NCBI GenBank assembly: GCA_026315105.1
Contig: CM048744.1
Span: 316,021,270-316,085,269, forward strand
Source: Locusta migratoria
Lineage: Eukaryota > Arthropoda > Insecta > Orthoptera > Acrididae
Direction: 5' to 3'
Length of the DNA: 64,000 nt
The position numbers were made by a program, and so were the translations under genes. Within the stretch, counting starts at the first letter, position 1; the number at the start of each line of letters is the position of its first letter. Shown here in pieces: positions 9,972 through 20,589 of the stretch. Under the pieces are notes generated by a model that was given only the letters and a program-made list of their open reading frames with translations, was not told where the DNA came from and searched no databases.

Positions 9972-11981
9972 ATGCGCAAGGAATCCATCCCTTACAGTCA
10001 GATAGAAAAGGAGGCCTTAGCAATCATTTACGGCGTCACTAAGTTCCATCATTATCTCTATGGCAGAAAATTCTATTTGTTGACAGACCACAAGCCTCTC
10101 ACGTCGTTGTTCTCACCCACAAAGCCGATTCCGCCACGTACGGCACAAAAGCTTCAGAGATGGTCCTTGATATTGTCTAATTATCAGTATGAGATTTTGT
10201 ACCGACCTACCACTAAACATGCTAACGCGGACACACTTTCCCGACTTCCGGTTGGCCAGAATGTGTCGTTTGATTCTTCAGAAATGGCATGTTGTCAGAT
10301 AGACCCCAGAGATGCTTCCGCTGTCGCAGATTTCCCTTTGAACTCTCGTCGGGTCGCACAGGAAACAGCTGCGGATGTAGACTTAAGTGTGGTAGCACGT
10401 TTTGTTCGCACAGGGTGGCCTGCCAGAGCCAAAGACATTGATCGGCCTCTGGTTCGACGTTATTTTGCACAACGTCATGCATTATCTTTAAGTCAGGGTG
10501 TACTGTTGTTGCATACCGACAACGACCAAGCAAGAGTGATTGTTCTTCGTTCCCTGCAACGAGAAGTGTTACGCCTCCTGCATCAAGGACATTGGGGCAT
10601 TGTTAGGACAAAGCAACTGGCCAGACGTCATTGTACCTGGGTTGGTATGGACGCTCAGATAGAGAGCATGACATCACAGTGTACAGTTTGTGCGGAGCAT
10701 CAGGCGGCTCCTCCACAGCGTTTCTCAGACTGGCCACGCCCCAAGGGACCATGGCAACGTTTACATATTGACTTTGCCGGACCTTTCTGGAATACGCGCT
10801 GGTTAATCATTGTAGACGCTTTCAGCAAGTTTCCTTTTGTGATTGCCATGAACTCAACGACAGCTTTTAGTACAATCAGTGCCTTAACATCAGTGTTTTG
10901 CATCGAAGGTTTGCCTGAAACTATCGTCAGTGACAATGGACCACAGTTTGTTAGTGCGGAATTTCAACAGTTTTGTCGTGTGAATGGCATTCAGCATATC
11001 ACCACCGCACCTTTTCACCCTCAGTCCAATGGTGAAGCAGAACGTTTCGTTCGAACATTCAAGTCTCACATGGAAAAGATGAAAGGTCAGCACTCCAGGC
11101 AGCAAGCTCTTCAAATTTTCCTGTCTACGTATCGGTGCATGCCACGTGACGGCCCGTCTCCTGCCGAGCTGCTACACGGCCGCCGTCACCGCACTCTCCT
11201 TCACCTGCTGCAGCCTCCCACGCACCGAGTCGGTTCGTATGGCGCTACGCGTTTTCAGGTTTCCACGCCGGTGCTGTACAGGGTGTTTGCTGGAAACAAG
11301 AAGAAACTATGGATGCCGGGCATCATTCAGCGCGTGCTCGGTCGCAATATGTATGTTGTACGTTCTTCCACAGGGTCGGAGCTGCGGCGCCACGCAAACC
11401 AATTGCGCTTGCACAGGCCGCGCGATCCTGTCTCCGGTTTCTTGATTCCAGACCCAGTTCACCGCCAGGGAGCACAACCACATCGTTCGTCCCCGGACTA
11501 CGAGATCGTCCCGATGGAGATCGACGCGACGCCGCCGCTGTCGCCGCCGCAGATGACAGCGTCACCGAGAGGGACTCCGGGACCGTGCGTGCCGCCGCCG
11601 CCTGGGCCACGCACCTCAGAAGAAGATGACCTGCTCCCTCTGGGCGGGGGCGGGCGCCCTTCCCCAGGTTTCGGTGGGTTCCCTGGAGGATCGCAAGGCG
11701 GATGCCGGGGCGCGGACGGCGTCTCGATCCCAGCCTCAGCTACGACGCCCGTCCCACCAGTAACGCCCCTGCCCAGGCCCTCCTCCCAGTGCCGTCGCCG
11801 TGGCCCTCAGCCCTACGCCACGACGGCGCGGCGGTTTGGGGGGGAGGGGTGTGGTGTCGCACAAGTACAAAGTGCGCGCCACCTACTTTCGCCGCGCGCC
11901 GCCATGCACGCACGGCGCGGCGTTCTTACGACGACAGCCACGAGCGCCCTCTGCGACAACGCCGCTCGTGGCCACCACTGA
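9972..11981 (+). pseudogene. Gypsy RNase H-integrase frame, N-terminally deleted
   Basis: The frame begins in RNase H (YSQIEKEALAIIYG, then LLTDHKPL) and continues into integrase: an HHCC zinc-binding region (HQGHWG, RRHC, CTVCAEH), then the DDE core with LHIDFAGPF, VSDNGPQF and the glutamate in HPQSNGEAERF. A proline-rich tail follows and the frame runs 131 bases into the 3' LTR before its stop. The RT thumb, connection and start of RNase H, normally nearly 200 codons, are missing between about 9990 and 9993, so the element carries an internal deletion. The ATG at 9972 lies next to that junction and is probably not a real start. Confidence 0.88.
11838..11849 (+). promoter_or_regulatory. Polypurine tract
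   Basis: A G-rich purine run (GGGGGGGAGGGG) ends exactly one base before the 3' LTR begins at 11850. This is the expected plus-strand primer for LTR retrotransposon reverse transcription. Confidence 0.85.
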
Positions 11982-12317
11982 AGGAAATCGGTCACTTGGG
12001 ACTGAGTTAGCAACCAGTTAGGACCTTCGTAATCAGATAGGCACCAGTGAAGACTTTGCTATCGTACAGGCACTAGGCAGGCCTCTAACAACTATGTATC
12101 AACATTCTGCAGTACTATGTAAAAGTTAAGTATTGTTACATTCTGTGCAATATATATCTCTTTCTAATTTACTCTAGTGTTTATAGTTTCTGGCTGCTCC
12201 CCTCCGTACCTGCACCAGCGTGCTGTCTTTGTTCCAGTGTCGGTCTCGTTCCACTCGGCCACCGACACCTACGACGAGGCTGGGACACAAAAGCGGCGAC
12301 GAAGTTGGGACACAAAA
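11850..12317 (+). repeat. 3' long terminal repeat (468 bp)
   Basis: Second LTR of the gypsy element, the same length as the first and 466/468 identical by my reading. The upstream pol frame continues into its first 132 bases. The target duplication CCCAC follows at 12318. Confidence 0.95.
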
Positions 12318-12322
12318 CCCAC

Positions 12323-12460
12323 ATCTTATCATACAGTTAAATATTTGTTACAACGAGGAGTATAAATGTCGTTTACCCCCCCAAAATCACGACACATTTG
12401 CAAAAACGTCCAAAGATATGTCGCAAGTAACAATACAAAAGTCATTGTTGTCACCGTACC
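12323..12460 (+). pseudogene. Helicase-like remnant, left part (uncertain)
   Basis: This stretch lies between the gypsy and hAT elements. Removing the hAT brings it next to 19474-19632, which carries a Pif1/Helitron-like helicase motif. The local frames have no motif of their own, so the assignment depends on the right part. The two insertions apparently went into one older element. Confidence 0.35.
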
Positions 12461-12596
12461 CAGTAGCGTAGCTAGGGGGGTGCGGGGGGTGCGGGGGGTG
12501 CGGTCCGCAGCGGGTACCAGCTCAAAGTGGGTGACAAAACTTGCGATTTTTTTTCCTCGACGTTTTACACCTGCCACTTAATGTTCAAAATGTTGA

Positions 12597-12775
12597 AATG
12601 TTAATGGGACTTAACTGCGGAGTCATGAGCCCCTAAATTTTCAAACTACTTATGAACTAGCTTATAATAAAGACGGCACAAACATTCATGCCCGAGAGGG
12701 GTTTCGAACCACCGACCGTAGCGGCCGTGCAGACTGACTAGAGCGGTCGTCGAGAGAGCCTAAGGACAGGGCCGA
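12597..12775 (-). mobile_element. Diverged tRNA-derived SINE
   Basis: The minus strand has the SINE head (GTAGCGGCCGTGC region and a damaged GGTTTCGAACC B box) and body (AACTACTTATGAACTAG on plus). It is more diverged than the 5.7-kb or 44.7-kb copies and no clear target duplication is visible. Confidence 0.75.
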
Positions 12776-13395
12776 CTCCTCCTTTTTAGACGCGCGCATT
12801 TCGCCGCCATAGCGGAGCGGAGTCATTGTTGGTGTAAATATTTCACGCCCATATACCATTGTTAATGGTCTGAACCGATGGGGCTGTTGCCATTCTTCGT
12901 CTATTATCGTGAGTGACCGGACGCCTGAGTTTTCTTCCCCAAGATTCAGAAGATCGAATGAAATATTTATTCATTTGGACGTATATAAATGGAATTGTTT
13001 ATGAATTTTTCGTTAATACAACTTCTTCTTCCCACATTTGTAAGAAAGATAACAAGGGGTTTCTTTTTTGCTGATGCCAAATACCTGAATTTTTCTCTTT
13101 GATGATCCTTTTGAGAATCAGTACGATGTTTCTCCGAGCTTTAAAAGTGATTACAATACGTATTCAGAGGTTGATGCCACTCGTAGGGTATAAACGGTCA
13201 CTGTGTTCCTTTTTTGTGATTTGAACGATAAAATAAACGGTCATTTAGCCAAAGCAGCCGTGTTGAATGTGTATCACGATTTTACTTTGTACTAGGGTGA
13301 TGCAAAAGAAGGACCCAATCATGAACTAGTCTAGCATAAAACCAGAACTGTTTTCTGCTGTGGCTATCATTGTGGTACGTTATGATGTATAGTGC

Positions 13396-13480
13396 ACAGC
13401 TTTCCAAACTGGATGTCACGACACCCAGGGGTGTCGCGTAGTGCCATTAAGGGTGTCGCAACAACGGCAAAATCTTAAGA
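13396..13480. repeat. Possible second hAT-type terminus
   Basis: CAGCTTTCCAAACTGGATGTC followed by ACACCCAGGGGTGTCGCG resembles ends of another hAT family that begin CAG(K)GTTTCCCAAACTGG. I could not find a partner end, so it is only a candidate. The rest of 12780-14090 has no recognised gene. Confidence 0.35.
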
Positions 13481-14093
13481 TGAAAGAAGATAGAACATTG
13501 TGGAAAAAATACTGAACATTCTTCAGTTCGTTCAGTGTGTACTTTAAGTACAAGTGAATCATGAAAATCAATATTTCTTTAAAGTATCATTTCATATAGA
13601 TAAATCTCTCTAATTAGTGTGTTTCTCGTAAGACTTTTATATATTCGAAATGGTGTAGCGACTAGGAAGAGTTTGGAAAAATCGTTGAAAATTACGAAAA
13701 AATACCATATGGGTTCATTGATGCAACTGTGACGTCAAATAGAACAAATCTCCTTATTGTTTGCTATTCATGAATATCTGACCTCCGTAAAAAATGCATA
13801 AAGCATTTCCTTCTATAGAACAACAGACAACTGATTACAAAATTACTGAATTTCAGGAACATTGATCTTTTAAGCAATATTTGCCTAAAAATCTAAAGGA
13901 GACTAAAAAGTGTTTGCTATAAATCAACATGGAGATTACTATTTGCGCATATTCTGGGTGTAGCCTCCTCCCTATCCTCCTCATACTTCTCAGGAAAAGG
14001 AAAAAAACTTATTTTGGTGGTGTCAATTTATTACGTGAGGTGATTTTGGCGTTTTCTCGAGAGATGTGTGAAGTCCTATGTGTGTAAAGTCCT

Positions 14094-14268
14094 ATGGGTC
14101 CAAACTGCTAAGGTCATCGGTCCCTAAACTTACACACTACTTAAACTAACTTATTCTAAGGACAACACACACATCCATGCCTGAGGGAGGACCCTAACCT
14201 CTGACGCGAGCAGTCGTGCAGGTAATGACATGAAGCCTCAAACCACACGGCTAAACTCGCGCGGCTTC
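14094..14268 (-). mobile_element. Second-type tRNA-derived SINE
   Basis: This minus-strand copy belongs to a SINE type distinguished by CCAAACTGCTAAGGTCATCGGTCC, AAGGACAACACACACATCC and CCATGCCTGAGGGAGGAC. The B-box region is damaged. Similar copies lie at 32888, 45645 and 46424. Confidence 0.8.
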
Positions 14269-14367
14269 TTGAGAGAGATTTTGCTCGACCCCCTGCCCCA
14301 AGCGGGGATTCAGGGACGGGGGGGGGGACGGCACAAGGGCACGCGCCCCTCCCCAGACGGACCGAAG

Positions 14368-14373
<6 letters not shown>

Positions 14374-14411
<38 letters not shown>
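14374..14411. repeat. (GA)n microsatellite
   Basis: About 38 bases of uninterrupted GA dinucleotides just after the SINE and upstream of the hAT coding remnant. Confidence 0.95.
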
Positions 14412-14412
<1 letters not shown>

Positions 14413-14484
14413 GGTGAGGAAGGGCGGGAGGGAAAAAATCTCAGCATTAAAATAAAAAATTAACAATTAAGTTTTACTTAGGGT

Positions 14485-15908
14485 TTGTATGTAATTGTAA
14501 GTTTACGTTACGGTCACATAGAAACCAAAAAGGTAGAAGTAAAGGAATCATTTTTGAGTTATTTTCAGCAAACAGGGAAGGAAGCTGTTGACGTAACAGA
14601 AGATATTTTACGGGTTATTGCAAAAGACGGTCTGGATATAACGATGTGCCGAGGACAAGGATATGACAACGACTCTACAATGGCTGGGGTACATTCAGGC
14701 GTTCAAGCAAGAATCTGTGAGCTTAATCCCAAGGCACTGTTTGTACCCTGTGCAAACCACTCTCTCACGCTGCACGCTTTTGCAGCAGTTGCATGTTGTG
14801 TGACTTTCTTTGGAACTTTAGAATTTTGTATTTGTTTTACTCAGCTTCTACCCATAGATGGACGATCCTTTTGGAAAACGTTGGAGTTACAGTGAAGAGA
14901 GTGTCAGATACACGATGGAGTGCGCACTACGAAGCAGTGAAACCTGTGTTTCAGGGCTTTAAAAAGATTGCTGATGCCACTGAAGAACTATCTGATTCTT
15001 CGGAAACATTGGAAACAGGAGGAGCTGCTTTAACTCTGTTGCCTGCATTGTGTGATTTTTCGTTTGTTTTCTGTATTGTGGAATACTGTCTTACAAGAGG
15101 TCAACCAAGCACAAAAGTATTTACAGATACTTGGGGTCAGCCTTGGAAATGTGTATTACCAAGATAAGGAGTCTAAAGCTCTTTTTGAAAGACAAGAGAA
15201 ATCAGCTTGTGGACGAAGCCTTTCGATTTGCGGAGGAAACATGTGACGAAATGGATATCCCTGTCGAAAAAAAGAAGAAATATTAGTAAGATGAAAATGA
15301 TGCCTGGGGAAAAGGCTGCAGACGAGACATTGACTTTGCATCAGGAACTGAGAAGGTCAATATTAGAGTGCATCGACAGGTTTCAACAAGAAATTGATAC
15401 ACGTTGCAGAAACATGGAATGTATATCAGGTCGTTATGCTGTTTTAGAACCCATAAATCTGATTACAACTTCAAAAAATGAGCTTCCGATGATCGTTAAA
15501 TGTTTAATTGAAAATTACGATGAGATTACTGAAGATGGTATTCTCGCAGAAATTCCACGGCTGTGACGATTTCTACAGGCTGCTAATGTCCGAAAAAAAA
15601 AAGAATCTCTTGGATGGACATCTTTAAGAGTTTTACAGTTTGTTGTTGAATATGAAATTTCTGAATCTGTTCCGAACCTCACTCTGGCATTAAGATTTTT
15701 CTTAACTTTGTGTGCTTCGGTAGCGTCCTGTGAGAGAAGTTTCTCAAAGCTATCACTTATTAAGAATTACCTTAGGTCTACTATGAGCCAAGCAAGACTC
15801 TCTAATTTGGCTATTTTGTCAATTGAAAATAATGTGGCTAAAGCTATTCACTTTGATGATGCAATTTCAAAATTTGCTGCAGAGAAAGTTAGACGGGTAA
15901 GATTGTAA
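14485..15908 (+). pseudogene. hAT transposase (ZMYM1/DUF4371-like), multiply frameshifted
   Basis: Pieces in shifting frames encode a transposase like those annotated as zinc finger MYM-type protein 1-like. In order: a YGHIETKKVEVKESFLSYF block, the GQGYDNDSTMAG motif, LFVPCANHSLTLHA, VSDTRWSAHYEA, and a C-terminal hAT dimerisation region (SCERSFSKLSLIKNYLRSTM, then RLSNLAILSIE). Frame changes occur near 14870, 15060, 15170 and 15240, with a TGA at 15563-15565. The N-terminal zinc-finger part is not seen. Family members cut and paste hAT DNA; this one cannot. Confidence 0.82.
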
Positions 15909-15960
15909 ACTACATGTTAGCCATTTGTTCTGCTTGATTAGTAATCAATTAACCTATTTT

Positions 15961-18900
15961 ATTTATAAATACCCACTCCCATGAACCACAGACATTGCCG
16001 AGGTGGGGTGGCTTGCGTGCCTCAACGATACAGATAGCCGTACCGTAGGTGCAACCACAGCGGAGGGGTATCTGTGGAGAGGCCAGACAAACGTGTGGTT
16101 CCTGAAGAGGGGCAGCAGCCTTTTCAGTAGTTACAGGGGCAACAGTCTGGATGATTGACTGAGCTGGCCTTGTAACATCAGCTAATGTGGCTTTGCCACA
16201 CAGCTACTGCGAACGGCTGAAAGCAAGGGGAAACTACAGCCGTTACCTTTCCCGAGGACATGCAGCTCTACTGTATGAACATATGATGATGGCATCCTCT
16301 CGGGTAAAATATTCCGGAGGTAAAATAGTCCCCCATTCGGGTCTCCGGGCGGGGACTACTCAGGAGGATGTTGTCATCAGGAAAGACAATACTGGCATTC
16401 TACGGGTCGGAGCGTGGAATGTTAGATCCCTTAATCGAGTAGGAAAATTAGAAAATTTAAAAAGGGAAATGGATAGGTTGAAGTTAGATATAGTGGGGAT
16501 TAGTGAAGTTCGGTGGCAGGATGAACAGGATTTCTGGTCAGGTGAGTACAGGATTATAAATACAAAATCAGTTGGGGGTATCACAGGAGTAGGATTGATA
16601 ATGAATAAGAAAATAGGAATGCGGGTAAACTACTATGACCAGCACAGTGATCGCATTATCATTGTCAAGATAGATACGAAACCAACACCGACAACAGTAG
16701 TACAGGTTTATATGCCAACTAGCTCTGCCGATGATGAGGAAATCGAAGAAATATATGAGGAGCTAAAGGAAATTATTCAGACAATTAAGGGAGAGGAAAA
16801 TTTAATTGTTATGGGAGACTGGAATTCGGTAGTAGGACAAGGAAGTGAAGGGAAGATAGTAGGTGAATATGGTCTGGGCAAAAGGAATGAAAGAGGAAGC
16901 CGCCTGGTAGAATTTTGCACAGAACATAATTTAGTTATAACAAACACCTGGTTCAAGAATCACAAAAGAAGGTTGTATACGTGGAAGAGACCAGGAGACA
17001 CCGGAAGATATCAGATAGATTTTATAATGGTAAGACATAGATTTCGGAATCAGGTTCTACAGTGTAAGACATACCCAGGGGCAGATATAGACTCTGACCA
17101 TAACTTGTTGGTTATGTACTGTAGGCTGAAACTAAAGAAACTACAAAAAGGTAGGAAAATAAGGAGATGGGACCTGGATAATTTGAAGGAACCTGAGGTT
17201 CTTAAAAATTTCAGAGGGAGCTTTAGGCAACAATTGACAGAAACGGGGGGAAATAAAACAGTAGAGGAGGAATGGGTAAAATTGAGAGATGAAATAGTGA
17301 AGGTAGCAGAGGACAAAATAGGTAGGAAGGCAAGACCTACAAAAAATCCTTGGATATCACAGGAGATACTAAATTTAATCGATGAAAGGAGAAAATATAA
17401 AAATGCAGTAAATGAAACAGGCAAAATGGAGTACAGACGACTAAGAAATGAGATTGACAGGAAGTGCAAAATGGCTAAGCAGGAGTGGCTAGAAGGCAAA
17501 TGCAAGGATGTAGAAGAATGTATAAATAGGGGGAAAATAGATACAGCCTACAGGAAAATAAAAGAAACATTTGGAGATAAGAAAAACAGCTCTATGAATA
17601 TCAAGGACACTGATGGAAAACCAGTTCTCAGCAAAGAAGGGAAAGCTGAAAGGTGGAAAGAATATATAGAGGGGCTCTACAAAGGAAATGAACTTCGAGA
17701 CAATATTGTAGGAAGGGAAGAGGATGTAGATGAAGACGAAATAGGAGATACTGTACTGAGAGAAGAATTTGACAGAGCCCTGAAAGACCTAAGTCGAAAC
17801 AAGGCCCCAGGAGTAGATGATATTCCCTCAGAGCTACTGAAGTCTCTGGGAGAACCAGCCATGACAAAATTGTTTCACCTGGTGTGTAAGATGTATGAGA
17901 CAGGTGAAGTACCCTCAGACTTTAAGAAAAATGTTATAATCCCCATCCCTAAGAAAGCAGGTGCAGACAGGTGTGAAAACTACAGAACCATCAGTTTAAT
18001 AAGTCATGGCTGCAAAATATTAACGCGAATTATATACAGAAGGATGGAAAAGCTGGTAGAAGCCGACCTCGGGGAAGATCAGTTTGGGTTCAGGAGAAAT
18101 GTAGGAACACGGGAGGCAATACTCACTTTACGGCTTATCCTAGAAGATAGATTAAGAAAAGGCAAATCTACATTTCTAGCTTTTGTAGATTTGGAGAAGG
18201 CTTTTGACAATGTTGATTGGAATAAACTCTTTCAAGTTCTGAAAAAAGCAGGAGTAAATTATAGGGAGCGTAAGGTTATTTACAACTTGTACAAAAACCA
18301 GACAGCGGTTGTCAGAGTTGAAGGGCATGAAAGGGATGCAGTGGTTGGGAAGGGAGTGAGACAGGGTTGTAGCCTTTCTCCAATGTTATTCAATTTGTAC
18401 ATTGAACAAGCTATAAAGGAAAGCAAGGAGAAATTTGGTGAAGGAATAAAAGTTCAGGGGGAAGAATTAAAAACATTGCGTTTTGCCGATGACATAGTAA
18501 TTCTGTCAGATACAGCAAAGGACCTGGAAGAGCAATTGAACGGAATGGACAATGTGCTGAAAGGTGCATATAAGATGAACATTAACAAGAGCAAAACTAG
18601 GGTAATGGAGTGCAGTGTAAGAAAATCAGGTGATGCTGAAGGAATTAGATTAGGAAACGAAGCAATAAAGGAGGTAGATGAGTTTTGTTACTTGGGCAGT
18701 AAAATAACAAATGATGGGCGCAGTACAGAGGATATAAAATGCAGAATGGCAATGGGCAGAAAAGCGTTTTTGAAAAAGAGAAATTTGTTAACATCGAATA
18801 TTGATTTAGGCCTAAGGAAGTCCTTTCTGAGGGCATTTGTATGGAGTGTTGCCTTGTATGGGAGTGAGACATGGACGATAAACAGTACGGACAGGAAGAG

Positions 18901-19274
18901 GATTGAGGCTTTTGAAATATGGTGCTACAGAAGAATGCTGAAGATTAGGTGGGTGGATCGCGTAACTAATGAGGAGGTACTGAACAGAATTGGGGAGAAA
19001 AGGAATTTCTGGCATACCTTGACTAAAAGAAGGGATAGATTGGTAGGACACATTCTTAGACCTCAAGGGATTGTTAATTTAGCGTTGGAGGGAAGTGTGT
19101 GGGGAAAAAATCGCAGGGGAAGACCAAGAGATGGATACAGTAAGCAGATTCAGACAGATGTAGGTTGTCGTTCTTATGTGGAGATGAAGAGGCTTGCTCA
19201 GGATAGGGTATTGTGGAGAGCTGCATCAAACCAGTCTCCGGACTGAAGACCACAACAACAACATTTATAAATAC
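15961..19274 (+). mobile_element. Full-length RTE-type LINE with 12-bp target duplication
   Basis: The element (15973-19262, 3290 bp) lies between perfect copies of ATTTATAAATAC at 15961-15972 and 19263-19274. It has a 5' leader of about 310 bases, one long open frame and a very short 3' end, GACCACAACAACAAC, immediately after the stop. A single frame and a short 3' region ending in a simple repeat are typical of the RTE clade. It lies inside the hAT element and is younger. Other copies or fragments lie at 8-3297, 37480-37572, 53700-54297 and 54655-55045. Confidence 0.95.
16283..19246 (+). CDS. RTE LINE endonuclease-reverse transcriptase, intact 987-aa frame
   Basis: I place the start at the first in-frame ATG, 16283; the open frame extends upstream from 16163 without an ATG. 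The N-terminal third is an apurinic-like endonuclease: GAWNVRSLN (43-51), SEVRW (about 74), VMGDWNSVV (about 178) and the catalytic SDH in DIDSDHNLLV (about 270). The RT follows, with NYRTISLISHGCKIL, AFVDLEKAFDNVDW, VRQGCSLSPMLFNLY and the catalytic FADD at 734-737. A conserved C-terminal region ends AASNQSPD, directly before the tail. No internal stop or frameshift is seen, and catalytic motifs in both domains look intact. It would nick target DNA and copy its own RNA by target-primed reverse transcription. Activity cannot be judged from sequence alone. Confidence 0.92.
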   Translation: MMMASSRVKYSGGKIVPHSGLRAGTTQEDVVIRKDNTGILRVGAWNVRSLNRVGKLENLKREMDRLKLDIVGISEVRWQDEQDFWSGEYRIINTKSVGGITGVGLIMNKKIGMRVNYYDQHSDRIIIVKIDTKPTPTTVVQVYMPTSSADDEEIEEIYEELKEIIQTIKGEENLIVMGDWNSVVGQGSEGKIVGEYGLGKRNERGSRLVEFCTEHNLVITNTWFKNHKRRLYTWKRPGDTGRYQIDFIMVRHRFRNQVLQCKTYPGADIDSDHNLLVMYCRLKLKKLQKGRKIRRWDLDNLKEPEVLKNFRGSFRQQLTETGGNKTVEEEWVKLRDEIVKVAEDKIGRKARPTKNPWISQEILNLIDERRKYKNAVNETGKMEYRRLRNEIDRKCKMAKQEWLEGKCKDVEECINRGKIDTAYRKIKETFGDKKNSSMNIKDTDGKPVLSKEGKAERWKEYIEGLYKGNELRDNIVGREEDVDEDEIGDTVLREEFDRALKDLSRNKAPGVDDIPSELLKSLGEPAMTKLFHLVCKMYETGEVPSDFKKNVIIPIPKKAGADRCENYRTISLISHGCKILTRIIYRRMEKLVEADLGEDQFGFRRNVGTREAILTLRLILEDRLRKGKSTFLAFVDLEKAFDNVDWNKLFQVLKKAGVNYRERKVIYNLYKNQTAVVRVEGHERDAVVGKGVRQGCSLSPMLFNLYIEQAIKESKEKFGEGIKVQGEELKTLRFADDIVILSDTAKDLEEQLNGMDNVLKGAYKMNINKSKTRVMECSVRKSGDAEGIRLGNEAIKEVDEFCYLGSKITNDGRSTEDIKCRMAMGRKAFLKKRNLLTSNIDLGLRKSFLRAFVWSVALYGSETWTINSTDRKRIEAFEIWCYRRMLKIRWVDRVTNEEVLNRIGEKRNFWHTLTKRRDRLVGHILRPQGIVNLALEGSVWGKNRRGRPRDGYSKQIQTDVGCRSYVEMKRLAQDRVLWRAASNQSPD

Positions 19275-19473
19275 TAGTTTTATTTCCTTTCATGAAGACT
19301 GTTTACAAACTAAATACCTTTATATTTTTCTCATTTCATTATCTGTATCCTCGAAATTTTTTTATATTCTTTCATGAGGTTGGTGGGAGTGGTGGTGACT
19401 GTGGAGGTGGGGTGGGGGGGAGTGACAAGTTGAATCACCGCACCTGGTGCCAAACTACTTAGCTACGCCACTG

Positions 19474-19632
19474 ACCGTATCTGTTAAAAAGAAGATTGGG
19501 TTTAAAACAATTGCTTGCATTTCATTTATACAATACGCGGTGAATTTCTGTTATACCATGACAATATGCAAAGCGCAAGGTTGTACCTTGGGTGCTACGA
19601 TCGATGGACATAAATGGGAACAGTCACGATGA
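19474..19632 (+). pseudogene. Helicase-like remnant, right part (Pif1/Helitron type?)
   Basis: The frame reads GFKTIACISFIQYAVNFCYTM followed by TICKAQGCTLGATIDGHKW. The TICKAQGCTL block resembles helicase motif V/VI of Pif1 and Helitron helicases (TINKAQGQTL type). It begins exactly at the hAT target duplication, so it was one piece with 12323-12460 before that insertion. Only a fragment survives, and the family assignment is tentative. Confidence 0.45.
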
Positions 19633-19693
19633 ACAGTAATTAATATCCGGAGTAATTAGTAGTCAACAGCCAACATCTCAGAGATATTAAACC

Positions 19694-19696
<3 letters not shown>

Positions 19697-19730
<34 letters not shown>
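19697..19730. repeat. (CA)n microsatellite
   Basis: About 34 bases of CA dinucleotides. Surrounding sequence from 19633 to 20590 holds no recognised gene. Confidence 0.95.
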
Positions 19731-19732
<2 letters not shown>

Positions 19733-20589
19733 TGCACCCATGATTCGCTTGTAATATTGACACTAAGCGTGAACGTTTTATTTTCTTCACGATGTGTTAC
19801 CATCAATGCCAAATGATACCAATACTAACATCATTTCGATAGGGAACAGAAAGTTTCTCAACGTCCGATTCTTGCACCATGTAAGTTATATGAAACTGAT
19901 GACTTATATAACACCATTCACTGAATTTTATGCAGTTATGAACTACAAACAAAACAGGCTGTACCAGACAAATTGTGTGTTGGCGGCTGCTTAAAGCAAA
20001 CAGTGCAAAGCGGGCTGCGTCTCTAGTCAGTAACTAAATATAAATTCAGTAGAAGAGGAAACACCCTTCGTAGACAAGATCGCTATATGGTATGTACTAT
20101 GTAATATTTACACAGAAAAAATGAGCAATATTGCGCTCTTGACTCCAAAGTGTGTTCTTTCTTCTTCTGGATTTTATGTTCGCTCCTCCATCCAACATGA
20201 GGACATCACATAAATTAATTTTTTTAAATCCTCATTTATTTTCTATTCCCTTATTAATTTTACCCTCTATCATTAATTCCGTAACTAAAACCCGTTCATT
20301 GTGATTAGACTTTAGCTGTTATTAATGTCAGCCTCGATCGTAAGGATATTCACATCGCTACACCAGTTATTATAACAGATGTGGCATAATGTGCAATGGG
20401 GAAGTATAGTGCAAGTGTTGTGTAATTTTCGTTATAATAACCCTGTTGGAGTATATGTGGTTATGTATGCGTCTGGTGTAGGAACGCTTACAATTGAGGC
20501 CAAAATTAATAATGGACGGCTAGTCCGAAACTAGTCACAAAGAGCTCGTTTTAATGAAGGCTTGAGAAATACAGCACAATTAGCGTAAC

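Larger units (their letters stand above)
6662..12322 (+). mobile_element. Ty3/gypsy LTR retrotransposon with 5-bp target duplication
   Basis: The element spans 6667-12317, with two 468-bp LTRs and the target duplication CCCAC at 6662-6666 and 12318-12322. Inside are a gag-pol frame, a presumed primer-binding site beginning TGGCGACGAGG at 7136, and a polypurine tract at 11838-11849. By my reading the LTRs differ at only two positions (C/A and T/C), implying a recent insertion. No envelope gene is seen. Domain order is gag, protease, RT, RNase H, integrase, as in Ty3/gypsy. The coding region is defective: an early TAG, an altered T run and an internal deletion in pol. Confidence 0.95.
12461..19473 (+). 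mobile_element. hAT element (ZMYM1-like transposase) hosting later insertions
   Basis: The terminal inverted repeats are CAGTAGCGTAGCTAGG at 12461 and, read inward from 19473, CAGTGGCGTAGCTAAG. An 8-bp duplication flanks them, ACCGTACC at 12453-12460 and ACCGTATC at 19474-19481, with one mismatch. Both features are diagnostic of hAT elements. A broken transposase lies at 14485-15908. Two SINE-like copies and a 3.3-kb RTE LINE inserted later, so without the LINE the element is about 3.7 kb. Transposition is not expected. Confidence 0.85.

Noticed and set aside
11309..11629. Proline/arginine-rich frames overlapping gypsy pol
   Set aside because: They are antisense or out-of-frame shadows of the GC-rich integrase tail.
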